64,000 bases of DNA from Bifidobacterium breve (GCA_945889475.1 CAMDBT010000002.1:1-64000); one strand, 5' to 3'. Positions 47,758 through 57,015 are shown, counted from the stretch's first letter. Notes: a model not told the origin generated them from the sequence alone. Numbers and translations are program-made.

Positions 47758-48423
47758 GTGAGCAGCGCCCCGCGCATCAAGATCTGTGGCATCACCAACC
47801 TTGCCGACGCCGAACTTAGCGTCGAGCTCGGCGCATGGGCGGTCGGCTGCATCATGTGGGAGGGGTCCGCTCGCCGCTGCGAAGAGGTGCACGCACGGAC
47901 GATTGCCGGTCGGCTTCACCGCGATGTCGAAATCTGCGGCGTTTACGTCAATCCAGCGCTCGACGAGGTCGCAGGCCAGGTTGATGCACTCGGCTTCACG
48001 ATGGTGCAGCTGCACGGCGACGAAGGTCCGTCGTTCTGTGACGAGTTGCACAGGCGGACCGGCGCGAAGGTGATCAAGGCGATGCAGGTTGTTTCAGGCG
48101 AGCAGTTCAATGACCTCGAGCGCTTCCACCACGTTGACTACCACCTGCTCGACACCGCCGATCCTGATCTTCGGGGCGGTACCGGCGAGAGCTGGGACTG
48201 GTCGCTAGCGGCGGCGCGGCATTCGAAGATTCCGCTGATTCTCAGCGGTGGGCTCGACGCCGCAAACGTCGCAGAGGCGATTGGTGTCGTCGCTCCGTTC
48301 GCAGTTGATACAGCCACCGGCACGGAGGCCTCGCCAGGGAAAAAGGACGCGGCAAAGATGCTCGCATTCGTCGAAGCGGTTGCTTCGACGGCTCCTGCGA
48401 TCAGCCCGGAGTTGTCGGCGTGA
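47758..48423 (+). CDS. trpF: Phosphoribosylanthranilate isomerase
   Basis: Amadori rearrangement in tryptophan synthesis. The 221-aa TIM barrel begins at GTG and shows [12 protein letters not shown] with the catalytic Cys, VGVYVN-type [38 protein letters not shown] with the catalytic Asp, [12 protein letters not shown] and [15 protein letters not shown]. It is separated from htrA by 38 bp and overlaps trpB by GTGA. Phosphate-binding loops are intact. Confidence 0.94.
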   Translation: MSSAPRIKICGITNLADAELSVELGAWAVGCIMWEGSARRCEEVHARTIAGRLHRDVEICGVYVNPALDEVAGQVDALGFTMVQLHGDEGPSFCDELHRRTGAKVIKAMQVVSGEQFNDLERFHHVDYHLLDTADPDLRGGTGESWDWSLAAARHSKIPLILSGGLDAANVAEAIGVVAPFAVDTATGTEASPGKKDAAKMLAFVEAVASTAPAISPELSA

Positions 48424-49598
48424 GCGGCGCTGGCGTTGAGCATCGCTTCGGCCCCTATGGCGGCCAGTACGTGCCTGAGACGCTGATGCCAGCGCTCGCC
48501 GAGCTTGAGGCAGCTTGGGTCAGCGCGCGCGCCGATCCGCAGTTTCAGGCTCAGCTGGGCCGTCTGCTCCGCGACTACGCCGGTAGGCCAACGCCGCTCT
48601 ATCTTGCCGAGCGGCTCAGCGCCGCGGCGGGCCGCACGACCTACCTGAAGCGAGAGGATCTGCTCCACACCGGCGCGCACAAGATCAACAATGCGCTAGG
48701 GCAGGCGCTGCTGGCGGTACGGATGGGCAAGCGGCGAATCATCGCCGAAACCGGCGCCGGCCAGCACGGTGTCGCATCAGCGACGGCCTGCGCGCTACTC
48801 GATCTGGAGTGCGTCGTCTACATGGGCGCCGAAGATATCCGCAGGCAGGCTCCCAACGTGCAGCGGATGGGTCTGCTCGGGGCGACCGTCGTCCCGGTTG
48901 AGGCGGGGGCGCGGACGCTAAAAGAGGCCGTCTCGGAAGCGATCCGTGACTGGGTGACGAACGTCGCTGATAGCCACTACATCATCGGCTCGGCGGTTGG
49001 CCCGGCTCCATACCCCGCGATCGTCCGCGACCTTCAGCGCTGCATCGGCGATGAGGCGCGTGATCAGATCCTTGCTTGCGAGGGTCGCCTACCCCAGCGC
49101 GTGATCGCCTGCGTCGGGGGCGGTTCGAACGCGATCGGTCTGTTCACGGCCTTCGTTGATGACGAGGGCGTTGAATTGATCGGAGTGGAGGCCGCTGGCG
49201 AGGGGATCGAGAGTGGCCGCCACGGCGCTCCGCTGACGGTCGCTGGGCGTCCAGGAGTGCTTCACGGCTCGTTCAGCGCGCTGCTGCAAGACGATGAGGG
49301 GCAGATCGCGGAGGCGCATTCGGTCTCAGCCGGGCTCGACTACCCTGGCTCCGGGCCCGAGCACGCTTGGCTGCGCGACAGCGGCCGTGCTAGCTACGTT
49401 GCGGTGACCGACAGCGAGGCGCTGGCGGCGTTCGAGCGAACAGCAGAGCTGGAGGGGATCATTCCGGCGCTTGAACCGGCGCACGCGATCCACTTTGCGC
49501 TCAACCTGCCGAGCGAGTCGGAGCTCGATCTGATCTGCCTTTCGGGCCGCGGCGACAAGGATCTAGCCGAGGTCTTGAAGCTGCTTGGGCGCGCATGA
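48420..49598 (+). CDS. trpB: Tryptophan synthase beta chain
   Basis: PLP enzyme that joins indole and serine. The 392-aa TrpB1-type protein has [33 protein letters not shown] with PLP Lys88, [22 protein letters not shown] and [16 protein letters not shown]. The start GTG overlaps trpF and the stop overlaps trpA (ATGA), giving the tight coupling expected for a complex with 1:1 subunits. Confidence 0.97.
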   Translation: MSGAGVEHRFGPYGGQYVPETLMPALAELEAAWVSARADPQFQAQLGRLLRDYAGRPTPLYLAERLSAAAGRTTYLKREDLLHTGAHKINNALGQALLAVRMGKRRIIAETGAGQHGVASATACALLDLECVVYMGAEDIRRQAPNVQRMGLLGATVVPVEAGARTLKEAVSEAIRDWVTNVADSHYIIGSAVGPAPYPAIVRDLQRCIGDEARDQILACEGRLPQRVIACVGGGSNAIGLFTAFVDDEGVELIGVEAAGEGIESGRHGAPLTVAGRPGVLHGSFSALLQDDEGQIAEAHSVSAGLDYPGSGPEHAWLRDSGRASYVAVTDSEALAAFERTAELEGIIPALEPAHAIHFALNLPSESELDLICLSGRGDKDLAEVLKLLGRA

Positions 49599-50377
49599 CC
49601 GGCGCCGAGCGAATCGCCGCGGCCTTCCTTGGCTGCCAGCGCCGTGCGGCTCTGATGCCTTATCTGATGGGGGGTTTTCCGGATCAGGCGAGATCGCTGG
49701 CGATCGCCAACGGCTACGTTGACGGCGGCGCCGACCTGATCGAGCTCGGCGTGCCGTTCTCCGACCCGCTCGCTGACGGACCCGTAATCCAAAGCGCCGG
49801 AACCGCAGCGCTGGCAGCGGGAGCGACGTTCGACCGTGTGCTCGCTACTGCCAGTGCCGTCGCCGAACGTGTCCCGGTCGTCCTGATGTGTTATTCGAAC
49901 GCGATCCTCGCGCGCGGAACCGATCGCGCGATCGCTGGGATCGCTGCCGCGGGCGTTAGCGGCTTAATCGTTCCCGACCTGCCACTGGAGGAGGCGCCTG
50001 CGACAGCGCTCAGCTGCAGCGCGGCCGGTGTGGCTTTTGTTGGGCTCGCAGCTCCAACTAGCACCGACGAGCGGCTGGCGGCGATCGGAGCGGCGACGCA
50101 GGGCTTCCTCTATACGGTGGCCGTAGCCGGAACAACCGGCGAGCGAGGGGATCACAGCGCCTACGCCGAGGTCGTCGCCCGGGTCCGCGCTCACACCAGC
50201 GTCCCGGTCGCGTTGGGGTTTGGGATTTCAACACCGCAGCAGGCTCGCGCCGCCGCCGATGCGGGCGCTGACGGTGTGATCGTCGGTAGCCGTCTGGTAC
50301 GTGAGGCGGCTGAATCAGACGACCCGGCTGCTTCCTGCAAGGCGCTGGTCGAGCAATTCGCGCAGGCGCTCCGCTAA
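49595..50377 (+). CDS. trpA: Tryptophan synthase alpha chain
   Basis: Cleaves indole-3-glycerol phosphate and channels indole to TrpB. In 260 aa: [34 protein letters not shown] with catalytic Glu and Asp, [43 protein letters not shown] and [11 protein letters not shown]. Probably the last biosynthetic gene of the isoprenoid-trp unit. A small membrane-protein ORF follows after 12 bp. Confidence 0.97.
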   Translation: MTGAERIAAAFLGCQRRAALMPYLMGGFPDQARSLAIANGYVDGGADLIELGVPFSDPLADGPVIQSAGTAALAAGATFDRVLATASAVAERVPVVLMCYSNAILARGTDRAIAGIAAAGVSGLIVPDLPLEEAPATALSCSAAGVAFVGLAAPTSTDERLAAIGAATQGFLYTVAVAGTTGERGDHSAYAEVVARVRAHTSVPVALGFGISTPQQARAAADAGADGVIVGSRLVREAAESDDPAASCKALVEQFAQALR

Positions 50378-50389
50378 GGTTCCTCGGGC

Positions 50390-50563
50390 ATGGTAATCGT
50401 CCTCGCAACCACCTTCGCGCTTTCGCTCTGGGTGGTTCTCACCGCGCTCGGCGCCAGTTCCTTCGACGGCATCATGCTTGCGCTCGTGATCATTCTGCTG
50501 GCCGCGGGCGCGCGCCTCCTGAGCCGATCGGTCGGTTCGGTCGGGCCCGGCTCGCGCGACTGA
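50390..50563 (+). CDS. 57-aa two-pass membrane protein
   Basis: A short ORF that begins 12 bp after trpA. It predicts two transmembrane helices (about residues 2-21 and 27-46) joined by a short GASSFDG turn, then a polar, basic tail (RLLSRSVGSVGPGSRD). Codon composition is like the neighbours and the spacing fits an operon tail. The family is unknown. It could be a stress or envelope peptide, or a chance frame in GC-rich DNA. Confidence 0.45.
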   Translation: MVIVLATTFALSLWVVLTALGASSFDGIMLALVIILLAAGARLLSRSVGSVGPGSRD

Positions 50564-50597
50564 GGCTCTGTTCGCGGCTGCCGCCTGCGGCGCGACC

Positions 50598-50603
50598 TAC
50601 AAT
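50598..50603 (+). promoter_or_regulatory. Leaderless-type -10 box of the binding-protein gene
   Basis: TACAAT, the closest here to consensus, ends 9 nt before GTG 50613. GCCGC-CT-GCGGC just upstream is a small palindrome. Confidence 0.55.
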
Positions 50604-50612
50604 CTGCGCCGC

Positions 50613-51854
50613 GTGCTCAACTCAACTCCACGCCGGTCTTTGCTCGCATTCGTTGCCGCGGCGTTGCTCACGGCCGTCGGTTGTGGCGACGGGCGCCCAG
50701 GCGTAGTCATTGAAGGCGACCGCCTGACGGTCGTCACGAGTGCGCCGCTGAGCGGCGACCTAAAGCTTCCAGGCCAGGCGATGGTTAACGGCGAGCGGCT
50801 CGCTTTGGCTGACGCAAAAGGGCGCGTCGGCCCGTTCACGGTCTCGCTGGCGGTGCTTAACTCGGTTCAGGGCCAGATGCGGCTGCCATCGCAGGGCCAA
50901 GTCGCTTCGAACGCGCGAGTGGCGGTCCTGTCACCGACCTCGATCGCATACATCGGCGATTACGATTCGGCGGCGACTGCGGTTTCGCTTCCGCTGACCA
51001 ACCAAGCGGGGATCGCCCAGCTCGCGCCGCTCGCCGGTTACGGCGGTTTTACCGGCAGCGACCAAGCTGGCCCCGATCAGCCGCGCGGCTTCTATCCGAG
51101 CGGCGAGAGAACCTTCTTCCGGCTCGCGCCTAGCGGCGTGCGCGAGACAGCTGCGCTGGCCACGCTTCAAGCTGAGCAACGCTGCAGATCGAGTTTTGTC
51201 GCCTACAGCGACTCGCAACTTGGCAAGCTGTCGGCAGCGGCGATGAGCGCGGCGTTGAAGGCACGGTCGGTTGAGACCGCCGCTTCAGCCGCCAGCGGCC
51301 TCAGCCCGGCTCAGCTCCGTAGTGTTGCCCAGCAGATCGTCCGTTCGGGAGCTGATTGTCTCTCCTACGGCGGCCCGGTCAACATCACCGCTGCCGCTCT
51401 TCTCAACCGGCTGATCGTCGCCAAGCGCTCGCTCAAGTTCTTTCTTGGCCGCGCGGGCGACAGCGCTCCGTTCACCGAGAACCTCAGCGCGCGCGCTCAG
51501 CGGGCGACGTTGGTCACCACGCCCGGCCCTGACCCGCAGCGCTTGGGGGCCGCCGGGGTTGCCTTCACAGCACGCTACCGCGCCCAGTTCGGCCGCGCTC
51601 CCGGCGTCGCCGGGCTCTACGGCTACGCCGCGATGGCAGATGTATTGGACGCAATTCGCCGCGCGGGCGCGCGCGGCAACGATCGCTCGGCGGTGATCGT
51701 TGAGCTTCAGGCGACCGATCGGCGCAGCTCGGTGCTCGGTAGTTACAGCTACGGCGCCAGCGGTGACTCTTCGATCAACTCCTTCACCGTTTCACGCGTC
51801 GCTGCTGGGCAGCTTGTTGCCTCCCCGTCGCTGACCGCCGCGATCGCGCGCTAA
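50613..51854 (+). CDS. Periplasmic-binding-protein-like lipoprotein (branched-chain amino-acid type)
   Basis: A 413-aa exported protein. It has a lipoprotein signal with Cys at about residue 24 (AVGCGDG). The mature part resembles the type I periplasmic binding fold of LivJ/AmiC-like receptors (VVTSAPLSGDLKLPGQAMVNGERLALADAKGRVG, SPTSIAYIGDYDSAATAVSLPLTNQAGIAQLAP, LYGYAAMADVLDAIRRAG). No permease or ATPase genes are adjacent, so it may be a sensor or an orphan receptor. Its stop codon overlaps that of the convergent gene. Confidence 0.8.
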   Translation: MLNSTPRRSLLAFVAAALLTAVGCGDGRPGVVIEGDRLTVVTSAPLSGDLKLPGQAMVNGERLALADAKGRVGPFTVSLAVLNSVQGQMRLPSQGQVASNARVAVLSPTSIAYIGDYDSAATAVSLPLTNQAGIAQLAPLAGYGGFTGSDQAGPDQPRGFYPSGERTFFRLAPSGVRETAALATLQAEQRCRSSFVAYSDSQLGKLSAAAMSAALKARSVETAASAASGLSPAQLRSVAQQIVRSGADCLSYGGPVNITAAALLNRLIVAKRSLKFFLGRAGDSAPFTENLSARAQRATLVTTPGPDPQRLGAAGVAFTARYRAQFGRAPGVAGLYGYAAMADVLDAIRRAGARGNDRSAVIVELQATDRRSSVLGSYSYGASGDSSINSFTVSRVAAGQLVASPSLTAAIAR

Positions 51855-52765
51855 GGCGATCCGTCGGCAAGCACTGAAGCGAGTGCCGGTTCCAGTTCGG
51901 GCGCGATGAATTGGTAGCCGCCGGCGGTCGCAGCCGCCGGAATCGCTCGCTGGCCTTCAGTGATGATCTGGGCCATCTCGCCAAACCGGGCGCGCATCAC
52001 GAACCCTGCAACGGGCAGTAGCGCTGGCCGGCGCAGAGCGGCGCCAAGCGCCTTTGCGAACGCTCGGTTGGTGACCGGATGAGGCGCCGTGCCATTGACC
52101 GGTCCGCGCCAGCTCGGGTTGTCGAGCGCGGCCAGATAGAGCCCCACAATGTCATCGCCGTGAATCCAAGACATGTACTGCTTGCCGCCGCCGATCGGCC
52201 CTCCGACGCCGACCTTGAACGGCGCCAGCATCGCCTTCAGGGCACCTCCGCTGGCATCGAGCACGATCCCGGTGCGAACCAAGACGACGCGCAGGCCAAG
52301 CTGCTCCGCCGCGACCGCTTCGCGCTCCCATGCGACGCAGACTTTCGCCAGGAAGTCGCTCCCCGGCGCGCTCTGTTCATCTATCAGCTCGGCGCCGCGG
52401 GGACCGTAGTAGCCGACTGCGGACGATGAGATCAGTGCGCCAGGCCGGGGTTCGGCGGCGGCAATCCCTGCGACTAGGTTGCGCGTTCCGATCTCGCGGC
52501 TCTCGAGGATCGCCCGCTTCGCACCGGCGGTCCAGCGCTGGGCAACGGGCTCTCCGGCCAGATGGATTACGCCGTCGCGGCCGGCCAGCGCTTCGTTTGG
52601 CGCCGGCTCGCGGAGCGAGTCCCAAGCGATCGCATCGACGCCGAGCGAGGCGGCCGCGCTGGCCGGTCGGCGCGAGAGCACCGTCACTTCGGCGCCACGC
52701 GCTTTCAGCGCCTTCACTAGGCGACTCCCAATTAGGCCGGTGGCACCGGTGATCGCGATCTTCAA
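51851..52765 (-). CDS. NAD-dependent epimerase, TIGR01777/YfcH-SulA family
   Basis: Rossmann-fold protein of unknown substrate, 304 aa. Seen: ITGATGLIGSRLVKALKARGAEVTVLSRRP, VIHLAGEPVAQRWTAGAKRAILESREIGTRNLV, LISSSAVGYYGPRG with the Tyr region, YMSWIHGDDIVGLYLAALDN and the C-terminal DUF1731-like end (PVAGFVMRARFGEMAQIITEGQRAIPAAATAGGYQF). It starts at TTG, an unusual codon, supported by a strong GGAGG ribosome site 8 nt upstream. The stop shares three bases with that of the plus-strand gene (CTAA). Confidence 0.88.
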   Translation of the reverse strand: MKIAITGATGLIGSRLVKALKARGAEVTVLSRRPASAAASLGVDAIAWDSLREPAPNEALAGRDGVIHLAGEPVAQRWTAGAKRAILESREIGTRNLVAGIAAAEPRPGALISSSAVGYYGPRGAELIDEQSAPGSDFLAKVCVAWEREAVAAEQLGLRVVLVRTGIVLDASGGALKAMLAPFKVGVGGPIGGGKQYMSWIHGDDIVGLYLAALDNPSWRGPVNGTAPHPVTNRAFAKALGAALRRPALLPVAGFVMRARFGEMAQIITEGQRAIPAAATAGGYQFIAPELEPALASVLADGSP

Positions 52766-52791
52766 GGCTGGTTCCTCCGCAAGCTTCGCAG

Positions 52792-52797
52792 AGCGTA
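52792..52797 (-). promoter_or_regulatory. -10-like box of the epimerase gene with a leader
   Basis: On minus, TACGCT lies 26 nt before the TTG start. The leader has GGAGG, so this is a conventional leadered start. It contrasts with the leaderless set. Confidence 0.4.
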
Positions 52798-52803
52798 CAG
52801 ACT

Positions 52804-52881
52804 TGGGTTGCCTAGCGGCTACGGAGCGCTGGGTTGCCTAGGGGCTGCGGAGCGCTGGGTTGCCTAGGGGCTACGGAGCGC
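52804..52881. repeat. Three tandem copies of a 26-bp unit at the malic enzyme 3' end
   Basis: Each unit runs TGGGTTGCCTAG...CGGAGCGC on plus; copies begin at 52804, 52830 and 52856. Copies 2 and 3 differ at one base; copy 1 differs at another. The last copy contains the final codons (ALRSP) and stop of the malic enzyme gene, so the copies look like tandem duplications of the gene end into the spacer, each with its own in-frame-type TAG. Confidence 0.9.
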
Positions 52882-54333
52882 TTCTACATCGGAGGCGGCA
52901 AAGCCGATCGTGTTGCGCTCCGGCTGCGCGGCGCCGCTGGCACGGGCCTCGGCGGCGACAGCTTCGGCGACCGCCGGGGCGACGTCGCGGTCGAAGCAGG
53001 AGGGGATGATGTACTCCTCGTTGAGACGTTCATCGGTGACAATTTGGGCGATCGCACGGGCGGCGGCCATCTTCATCGGTTCGGTGATCTGTTCGGCGCG
53101 AACATCGAGCGCGCCGCGAAATACGCCGGGGAAGCAGAGCACGTTGTTGATTTGGTTTGGGTAGTCGGAGCGTCCAGTGGCAATGATCCGCGCGTGCACG
53201 GCAGCTTCTTCCGGCGAAATTTCCGGGTTTGGGTTTGCCATCGCGAAGACCATTGGCTCCGGCCGCATCGTTGCGATTGCTGCTGCGTCGATCACCTTCG
53301 CGCCTGAGAGGCCGATCATCAGGTCGGTGCCGACGATCGCCTCAGCCGGGCCGCCGCTGATCTTTTCCGGGTTGGTCTGTTCCGAGTACCAGCGCTTGAT
53401 CGGCGTCATCGTGCCGTCGAGGTAGTCGGCACGCGCGGTGCTGAGAGCGCCCTGGGAGTCGCAGCCGATGATCTCGCGGACGCCAGCTTGGAGCAGAATT
53501 TTCGTCACCGCGACGCCAGCCGCCCCGAGGCCGATCACCAGCACGCGCAGGTCCATCAGGTCGCGCCCGGTCAGTCGGCAGGCGTTGAGCAGCGCCGCCA
53601 AGACGACGACCGCGGTGCCGTGCTGGTCGTCATGGAAGACAGGGATGTCGAGCAAGGCCTTGAGGCGCTCCTCGATCTCGAAACAGCGTGGGGCGGAGAT
53701 GTCCTCGAGGTTGATGCCACCAAATCCCGGCGCGATCCGCTGAACCGTTTCAACGATCTCGTCGGTGTCCTTGGTGTCTAGGCAGATCGGAAAGGCGTCA
53801 ACGCCAGCGAACTCCTTGAACAGCATCGCCTTCCCTTCCATCACCGGCATCGCCGCACGCGGGCCGATGTCGCCAAGCCCAAGGACGGCTGTCCCGTCGC
53901 TGACGACGGCGACCGTGTTGCGCTTGATCGTGTACTGGAAGGCGCGTTCCGGATCCTCGTGGATTGCGCTGCAGACGCGCGCTACGCCAGGCGTGTAAGC
54001 CATCGAAAGGTCGTCGCGTGTCTTCAGCGGATGACGGTTGTGCTGTTCGATCTTGCCGCCGACATGCATCTGGAAGGTGCGGTCGGTCGTATCGATCACG
54101 CGCGCGCCTTCGATCGCTTCGATCGCGGCGATCACTTCGTCCCAGTGTTCCGCGCCCGGAGTGTTGATCGTCACGTCGCGGATCAGGTGATGCTCCGCCT
54201 CAACCAGATCGATCGCGCCGATCGTCCCGCCGGCGCTGCCGATCGCGCTGGCCACGCGCCCGAGCATTCCGGGGGTGTCCTCAATCTCGATCCGGATCGT
54301 CAGGCTGAACTGGGCTGATGGAGTTGTACTCAT
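52864..54333 (-). CDS. NAD(P)-dependent malic enzyme with N-terminal ACT domain
   Basis: Oxidative decarboxylation of malate to pyruvate, cytosolic. In 489 aa an ACT domain comes first (about 1-82: [36 protein letters not shown]), then the malic N-domain ([58 protein letters not shown]) and the NAD-binding domain ([56 protein letters not shown]). The ACT domain suggests control by an amino acid. It is divergent from polA, with one palindrome between the promoters. The C-terminus is part of a triplicated repeat. Confidence 0.93.
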   Translation of the reverse strand: MSTTPSAQFSLTIRIEIEDTPGMLGRVASAIGSAGGTIGAIDLVEAEHHLIRDVTINTPGAEHWDEVIAAIEAIEGARVIDTTDRTFQMHVGGKIEQHNRHPLKTRDDLSMAYTPGVARVCSAIHEDPERAFQYTIKRNTVAVVSDGTAVLGLGDIGPRAAMPVMEGKAMLFKEFAGVDAFPICLDTKDTDEIVETVQRIAPGFGGINLEDISAPRCFEIEERLKALLDIPVFHDDQHGTAVVVLAALLNACRLTGRDLMDLRVLVIGLGAAGVAVTKILLQAGVREIIGCDSQGALSTARADYLDGTMTPIKRWYSEQTNPEKISGGPAEAIVGTDLMIGLSGAKVIDAAAIATMRPEPMVFAMANPNPEISPEEAAVHARIIATGRSDYPNQINNVLCFPGVFRGALDVRAEQITEPMKMAAARAIAQIVTDERLNEEYIIPSCFDRDVAPAVAEAVAAEARASGAAQPERNTIGFAASDVEALRSP

Positions 54334-54341
54334 CCGGCGTC

Positions 54342-54347
54342 AGTGTA
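54342..54347 (-). promoter_or_regulatory. Leaderless-type -10 box of malic enzyme
   Basis: On minus TACACT ends 8 nt before the ATG at 54333, with no ribosome site. The 54361-54377 palindrome lies 13 bp upstream and covers its -35 position. Confidence 0.55.
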
Positions 54348-54360
54348 TGAAGGTCGGCTA

Positions 54361-54377
54361 GTCGCCACCGTGGCGAC
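54361..54377. promoter_or_regulatory. 17-bp perfect palindrome between polA and malic enzyme promoters
   Basis: GTCGCCACCGTGGCGAC: two 8-bp arms about a single central base. It occupies the -35 position of both divergent promoters, whose -10 boxes are at 54386-54391 (plus) and 54342-54347 (minus). A repressor bound here would cover both. It does not match an actinobacterial LexA box. Confidence 0.6.
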
Positions 54378-54385
54378 CGCTGCGG

Positions 54386-54391
54386 TAGCGT
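54386..54391 (+). promoter_or_regulatory. Leaderless-type -10 box of polA
   Basis: TAGCGT ends 8 nt before ATG 54400. It rules against the in-frame GTG at 54343, which lies upstream of the box and of the palindrome. Confidence 0.55.
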
Positions 54392-54399
54392 CAGCAGCG

Positions 54400-57009
54400 A
54401 TGGCCAAGACGCTCTATCTGATCGACGGCAACAGCCTTGCCTACAGGGCCTTCTTCGCCCTGCCGGACACGATCTCGACCTCCAAAGGGCAGCCGAGCAA
54501 CGCGATCTTCGGCTTTGCGTCGATGTTGGTCAAGCTGTTCACCGAGTACGGCAACAATCCAACGATCGTCTGTTGGGATCGCGGCACCTCGGGCCGCAAG
54601 GAGCTTGACCCGCGTTACAAGGCCAACCGACCCTCAAAGCCAGATCTACTGCGCGAACAGTGGCCACATTTCGCGCCAATCGTTGAAGCCTTTGGCTGGC
54701 ACAACGTTCAGGTTGATGGTTTCGAAGCCGATGACGTGATCGCTTCTCTTGCTGAGATTGCTCGCCACGCTCCGACGCCGCTACCGGTAGTGATCGTCAC
54801 CGGCGACCGCGACTCGTTTCAACTGATCGATCGCGAAGGTCACGTAACGGTGATGGCGACGGCGCGCGGAATCACGGAAACAAAGTTCTACGACTACGAC
54901 GGCGTGATTGAGCGTTACGGAGTCGCGCCTGAGTTGATCCCCGACTTCTATGGCCTCAAAGGCGACTCATCAGACAACATCCCCGGAGTACCAGGGATTG
55001 GCGACAAGACCGCGGCGGCGTTGCTGGCGCAGTTCGGTTCGCTGGAGACGATCCTCGCCAGCGTTGACCAGATCAGCGGCGCCAAGCGGAAGGAGAATCT
55101 GACCAACTTTGCTGGCGACGCAAGGCTCAGCAAGGAGCTGGCGACGATTCAGCGCGACGTCCCGCTCGACGTTGACCCGCTGGCGATCGCAGCCGAAGAG
55201 AGCGAGCCGAGCCGCGCCAAACTGCGCGAGGTCTTTATCGAGTTCGAACTGCGCGACCCGCTGCGGCGGATCGAAGCCGAGCTCGGACCGGGCGATGCTG
55301 ATGAGGAGAGCGTCGCCGCCCCGGCAGTTGAGGCAGAGCCAGCCGTGAGCATCACGGTCGAGGCGACTTCGCTCGCTAAGGCCGCTGCACTCGGTCCGCA
55401 GAGCGCGCCGCTGGCGATCGCGGTCGTCGCGCCGGAGATGGAAGACGGTGAGCTCTTCGCGCGCGAGCAGGAGTGGCGCTTCGCCGCCTACTGCGACGGG
55501 CGGGTCGCCGTTGCCGGGTTGGCTGAGCTTGGCGCGTTGGCGGCGGCGCTCGGCGATCGGCCGATCGTCGTTCATGACGCAAAGGCGCTCGGCGTCGTCC
55601 CGCAGATCGTTGTCCACGACACGCTCTTGGCGGCCTACCTGCTTGAGCCGTCACGACGCAGCTTCGTGCTCGACGAGCTTTGCGAGGAGGCCGGGATTTC
55701 GGTGGTCCTCGATCATCCGATCGCGCGCGAAGCGGCCCTCACCTCGCTGCTTGCCGCTCGACAACGCTTGATGCTCGAGGAGCGCGGCGAGCTGAACTTG
55801 CTCGACGAGATCGAACTGCCACTGATCCCCGTGCTTCGCTCAATGGAAGTTGCGGGCGTGCGCCTCAACACCGATGCTCTGGCCGAGATTGCCGCTCGCG
55901 TGCGCACCGAGATCGCGAGCCTCGAGCAACAGATCTGGGATTTGGCGGGTGAGGAGTTCGTCGTCGCATCGCCGCAGCAGCTCAGCGCGATCCTGTTCGA
56001 GAAGCTTGGCCTTACGAAGAAGCGCAAAGGCAGGACCGGCTATTCGACCGATGCCCGCGTGCTGCAATCGATCCGCGACGAGCACGAGATCATCCCCGTA
56101 GTTGAGCGCTGGCGCGAGCTGAACACACTCTCAAAGACCTACCTTGAGGCGCTCGGCTCTCTGGTCGACGAGCAGAGCCGGATCCATACAACGTTTGTTC
56201 AGGCTGCGGCTGCGACCGGGCGGCTCTCTTCGATCAATCCGAACATGCAGAACATTCCTGTCCGAACAGCACTAGGCCGCGAAATCCGCGGCTGTTTTGA
56301 AGCGGCGCCGAAGGCGATGTTGCTTTCGGCCGACTACTCCCAGGTTGAGCTGCGCCTGCTTGCGCACGTCGCCGAGGAGCAGGTCCTGATGGACATCTTC
56401 GGCGCTGGCGAAGACGTCCACACTGCGACGGCGCGCGAGGTCTTTGGCGTCTCTGAGGAGGAGATCGACTCCGGGATGCGCTCGAAGGCGAAGATGATCA
56501 ACTACGGGATTGTTTACGGTCTCGGCGACTACGGTCTCGCCGACCGACTCAACATCTCGCGCGGCGAGGCACGGGAGTTCATCGACGCCTACCTCAATCG
56601 TTTCGGGAGGATCCGCCACTTCATGGATCAGACGGTCGAGCAGGCGACCGACGAGGGCTTCGTTACGACCCTTTTCGGTCGCCGTCGCAACATCCCTGAG
56701 CTGCGCTCAACGAACGGTCAGACGCGTGCCTTGGGCGAGCGGCTAGCGCTAAATACGATCGTTCAGGGAACGGCTGCAGACGTCATGAAACTGGCGATGA
56801 TCGAGGTTGCAGGTGCGCTCGCCGCGACCGATCTGAAGACCAAAATGATCCTCACAATCCATGACGAACTGCTGTTCGAAGGGCCAAAAACGGAGCAGAA
56901 AGAGCTGGCCGCACTGGTCGAGCGCGGGATGGTTGCGCCCTGGGGGGAGCGCCAGCCGCCGTTGGCGGTCGATGTCGGCACGGGCCGGACGTGGCTGGAG
57001 GCGAAGTAA
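54400..57009 (+). CDS. polA: DNA polymerase I
   Basis: Repair and Okazaki-fragment polymerase, 869 aa. The 5' nuclease domain (about 1-290) shows LYLIDGNSLAYRAFFALPD, CWDRG and GLKGDSSDNIPGVPGIGDKTA. The 3'-5' exonuclease-like domain lacks the DxE metal motif, so proofreading is probably lost. The polymerase domain has motif A D645 (SADYSQVELR), motif B RSKAKMINYGIVYG and motif C D822 (IHDELLFE). Motif B carries Tyr702, as in mycobacteria, where E. coli has Phe762. The start was fixed by homology and the promoter box. Confidence 0.96.
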   Translation: MAKTLYLIDGNSLAYRAFFALPDTISTSKGQPSNAIFGFASMLVKLFTEYGNNPTIVCWDRGTSGRKELDPRYKANRPSKPDLLREQWPHFAPIVEAFGWHNVQVDGFEADDVIASLAEIARHAPTPLPVVIVTGDRDSFQLIDREGHVTVMATARGITETKFYDYDGVIERYGVAPELIPDFYGLKGDSSDNIPGVPGIGDKTAAALLAQFGSLETILASVDQISGAKRKENLTNFAGDARLSKELATIQRDVPLDVDPLAIAAEESEPSRAKLREVFIEFELRDPLRRIEAELGPGDADEESVAAPAVEAEPAVSITVEATSLAKAAALGPQSAPLAIAVVAPEMEDGELFAREQEWRFAAYCDGRVAVAGLAELGALAAALGDRPIVVHDAKALGVVPQIVVHDTLLAAYLLEPSRRSFVLDELCEEAGISVVLDHPIAREAALTSLLAARQRLMLEERGELNLLDEIELPLIPVLRSMEVAGVRLNTDALAEIAARVRTEIASLEQQIWDLAGEEFVVASPQQLSAILFEKLGLTKKRKGRTGYSTDARVLQSIRDEHEIIPVVERWRELNTLSKTYLEALGSLVDEQSRIHTTFVQAAAATGRLSSINPNMQNIPVRTALGREIRGCFEAAPKAMLLSADYSQVELRLLAHVAEEQVLMDIFGAGEDVHTATAREVFGVSEEEIDSGMRSKAKMINYGIVYGLGDYGLADRLNISRGEAREFIDAYLNRFGRIRHFMDQTVEQATDEGFVTTLFGRRRNIPELRSTNGQTRALGERLALNTIVQGTAADVMKLAMIEVAGALAATDLKTKMILTIHDELLFEGPKTEQKELAALVERGMVAPWGERQPPLAVDVGTGRTWLEAK

Positions 57010-57015
57010 TACCGC

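Noticed and set aside
52804-52881. CRISPR-like array
   Set aside because: The three units are directly contiguous with no spacers, and the last includes coding sequence.
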